Shown here: piece by piece, positions 14,591 through 16,064 of the stretch
Layout of the letters: every line of letters begins with the position of its first letter
Numbering within the stretch: the stretch's first letter is position 1
Assembly (NCBI GenBank): GCA_035691185.1
Contig: DASSJN010000184.1
Span: 1-16,064 of the forward strand
Direction of reading: 5' to 3'
DNA: 16,064 nucleotides
Source: RPQJ01 sp035691185
GTDB taxonomy: Bacteria; Pseudomonadota; Gammaproteobacteria; Steroidobacterales; Steroidobacteraceae
The notes under the pieces: generated by a model
Told to the model about the DNA's origin: nothing
Databases searched by the model: none
The model's input: the letters and a program-made list of their open reading frames with translations, nothing else
Program-made: the position numbers and the translations under genes

Positions 14591-16064
14591 CTACGCCACG
14601 GCAACCTTGCGCCGTCGCGGCCGCCGCGCCGCGGGCGGCGCGACCTTCGCCACCTTGCGCCTGGTCCCGGCGCCGCCCCGCTTGCCGCCGGCCGCGCCGG
14701 CGCCGAACGTGCGTTCGAGTTCGTCGAGCGCTTCACCCGTGTAGACCGCCAGCCGCTGCAGGTGCGGCACCTTGTCGGCGCAACCGGTGAATCCGAAGTA
14801 GAGGCCGCCGGCGTAGCTCAGTACCGTGACGTTGAGCGCCTGCCCGTGCGCGAGCGCGGAGATCGGGTAGTACGCCTCCATCTCGGCGCCGAGGAAATAC
14901 AGCTTGCTGCGCGGCCCGGGCACGTTGGAGATGATCACGTTGTAGATCGGCGGCACGCGCGAGCCGATCGCGGGTACGCGCGTGAGCATCTGCGGCGAGC
15001 TGATCAGCACGGTATAGGCGATCAGCGCGGTCTGGCCCATGCGCTTGAGGTAATCGCGACCCACCGTGCTGCTGCGACGGATGATCTCGAAGCGGATACG
15101 CACGTCGTCGACGTCGGTGCCGAGCCTGACGTTGGCGAAGCTGATGGCGTTGCCGCCGCCGCCCGGCTGGCTCGTGTCGCGCGGCAGGGCGACCGGGATC
15201 GAGGCGATCAACGAGCGGGGGGGCAATGCCTCCATTTCGACCAGGTAGCGCCGCATCGCGGCGCTGCAGGCCGCGAGCAGCACGTCGTTGACGCTGCCGC
15301 CGGCGGCCTCGCCGATCGCCTTCATGCGCGCCAGGGTCGTGGCCTGCGTGGCGACGCGCCGCTGCGGCGTCACGTTGACGTTGAACATCGTCCGTGGCGC
15401 TTCGGCAAGCGAGGCAAATTCCGGGTCGGGCTTGAGCCCGACCGCCGCCTGGGCCGAGCCCAGCAGGCCGCGAAACAGGTCGGGCAGCGCGCGTGCCTGG
15501 TTCAGCATCACGTTCGACATCCCGCCGATGGCTCCGAGCGTGCCGGGCGTCGCCGCGCCGCGGGCCTTGCGCGGGCGCTCCGCGGCCCAGATCGGCGGGG
15601 TCTCGCTCGACGCGGGATCGTCCGAGTAATTGAGCAGGCCCACGCCCGAGACGCCGTCCGCCAGCGAGTGATGCAGCTTCGCATACAGCGCGAAACGACC
15701 GCCGTGCAATCCCTCGATCAGGTGGATCTCCCACAGCGGCCGATCGAAGTCCATCGGGTTCGAATGCAATCGCGACACCAGGATGCCGAGCTCGCGCTCG
15801 CCCCCGGGGTACGGCAGCGCCGAGTGCCGCAGGTGGTAGTCGAGGTCGACCTTGTCGGCAACCTCGAACAGAGGCAGCAGGTGGCCCGAGCCAAGACCGC
15901 GCAACACGTAGTTGAACGGCGAGGCCGTCACTGGAAACCCGCGCAGGTACTCATAGACCCGCCTTGGATAGTCGCGCGGAGCATCCGCCGGCGGGAGGAA
16001 CGTCTGCAGGCCTGCCACGTGCATGGGCGTCTGGCGCGTTTCCATGAGCACGAAGCTCAGGTCC
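14591..16064 (-). CDS. Wax ester synthase/diacylglycerol acyltransferase (WS/DGAT), 5' end outside window
   Basis: The last 490 or so residues of a WS/DGAT, which joins acyl-CoA to fatty alcohols or diacylglycerol to make storage wax esters or triacylglycerols at the inner membrane. The frame is open to the window edge and continues upstream of the first in-window start as DLSFVLMETRQTPMHVAGLQ, the normal family N-terminus, so only a few residues are missing. The catalytic HHxxxDG motif is HHSLADG (DNA 15673-15653), preceded by RPLWEIHLIEGL; NDVLLAACSAAMRRYL and YNVIISNVPGP are further family features. The C-terminus carries a Lys/Arg/Ala/Pro-rich tail of about 30 residues (GKRGGAGTRRKVAKVAPPAA and onward). 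It converges on the YciI-like gene. Wax ester versus triacylglycerol preference cannot be read from sequence. Confidence 0.9.
   Translation of the reverse strand, partial: DLSFVLMETRQTPMHVAGLQTFLPPADAPRDYPRRVYEYLRGFPVTASPFNYVLRGLGSGHLLPLFEVADKVDLDYHLRHSALPYPGGERELGILVSRLHSNPMDFDRPLWEIHLIEGLHGGRFALYAKLHHSLADGVSGVGLLNYSDDPASSETPPIWAAERPRKARGAATPGTLGAIGGMSNVMLNQARALPDLFRGLLGSAQAAVGLKPDPEFASLAEAPRTMFNVNVTPQRRVATQATTLARMKAIGEAAGGSVNDVLLAACSAAMRRYLVEMEALPPRSLIASIPVALPRDTSQPGGGGNAISFANVRLGTDVDDVRIRFEIIRRSSTVGRDYLKRMGQTALIAYTVLISSPQMLTRVPAIGSRVPPIYNVIISNVPGPRSKLYFLGAEMEAYYPISALAHGQALNVTVLSYAGGLYFGFTGCADKVPHLQRLAVYTGEALDELERTFGAGAAGGKRGGAGTRRKVAKVAPPAARRPRRRKVAVA

Overview
The window is about 16 kb of high-GC bacterial chromosome. 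The gene set points to a gammaproteobacterium: an E. coli-type HemG, a CrbS/MxtR-type transporter-sensor kinase with a LuxR-type partner, and an OprO/OprP-type porin. The flavin monooxygenase and the wax ester synthase/DGAT homologue suggest an environmental organism handling lipid-like carbon. This lineage call is inference from gene content; there is no rRNA or tRNA. I see no CRISPR array, transposase, integrase or phage gene.

Left part (1-2547): the possible 5' end of an unidentified minus-strand gene, a PLP-dependent threonine/serine dehydratase (+), a YfcE-type metallophosphoesterase (-), and a DUF1295 membrane protein (+). A heptamer repeat array in two opposed blocks (2546-2646) fills the gap before the next gene.

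Centre (2653-8344): a 1179-residue hybrid sensor kinase (Na+/solute symporter-like membrane domain, PAS, HisKA, HATPase, receiver) converges on a NarL/LuxR-type response regulator. They look like a cognate CrbS-CrbR pair, which in Vibrio and Pseudomonas controls acetate use through acs. The regulator is divergent from an outer-membrane porin across 317 bp of non-coding DNA, so the porin is a plausible target.

Next (8353-10030): a composite inverted repeat separates the porin from a compact minus-strand operon of three genes with 4-bp overlaps: DUF4142 exported protein, exported cupredoxin, ECF sigma factor. The repeat encodes the last residues and stop codon of the sigma factor.

Right part (10137-16064): a Baeyer-Villiger-type flavin monooxygenase reads without a stop into a lipoprotein-like signal and an NTF2-like domain, an unusual fusion. 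Then come a KGG-repeat stress protein (-), a TrhA/hemolysin III family membrane protein (-), a hemG-yciI-like pair (+), and a WS/DGAT acyltransferase (-) that runs off the right edge and ends in a strongly basic tail.

Most long ORFs on the opposite strands are high-GC shadows of these genes. The items most worth a second look are the monooxygenase-lipoprotein fusion, the two repeat elements that abut gene ends, and the sigma-factor operon without an adjacent anti-sigma gene.
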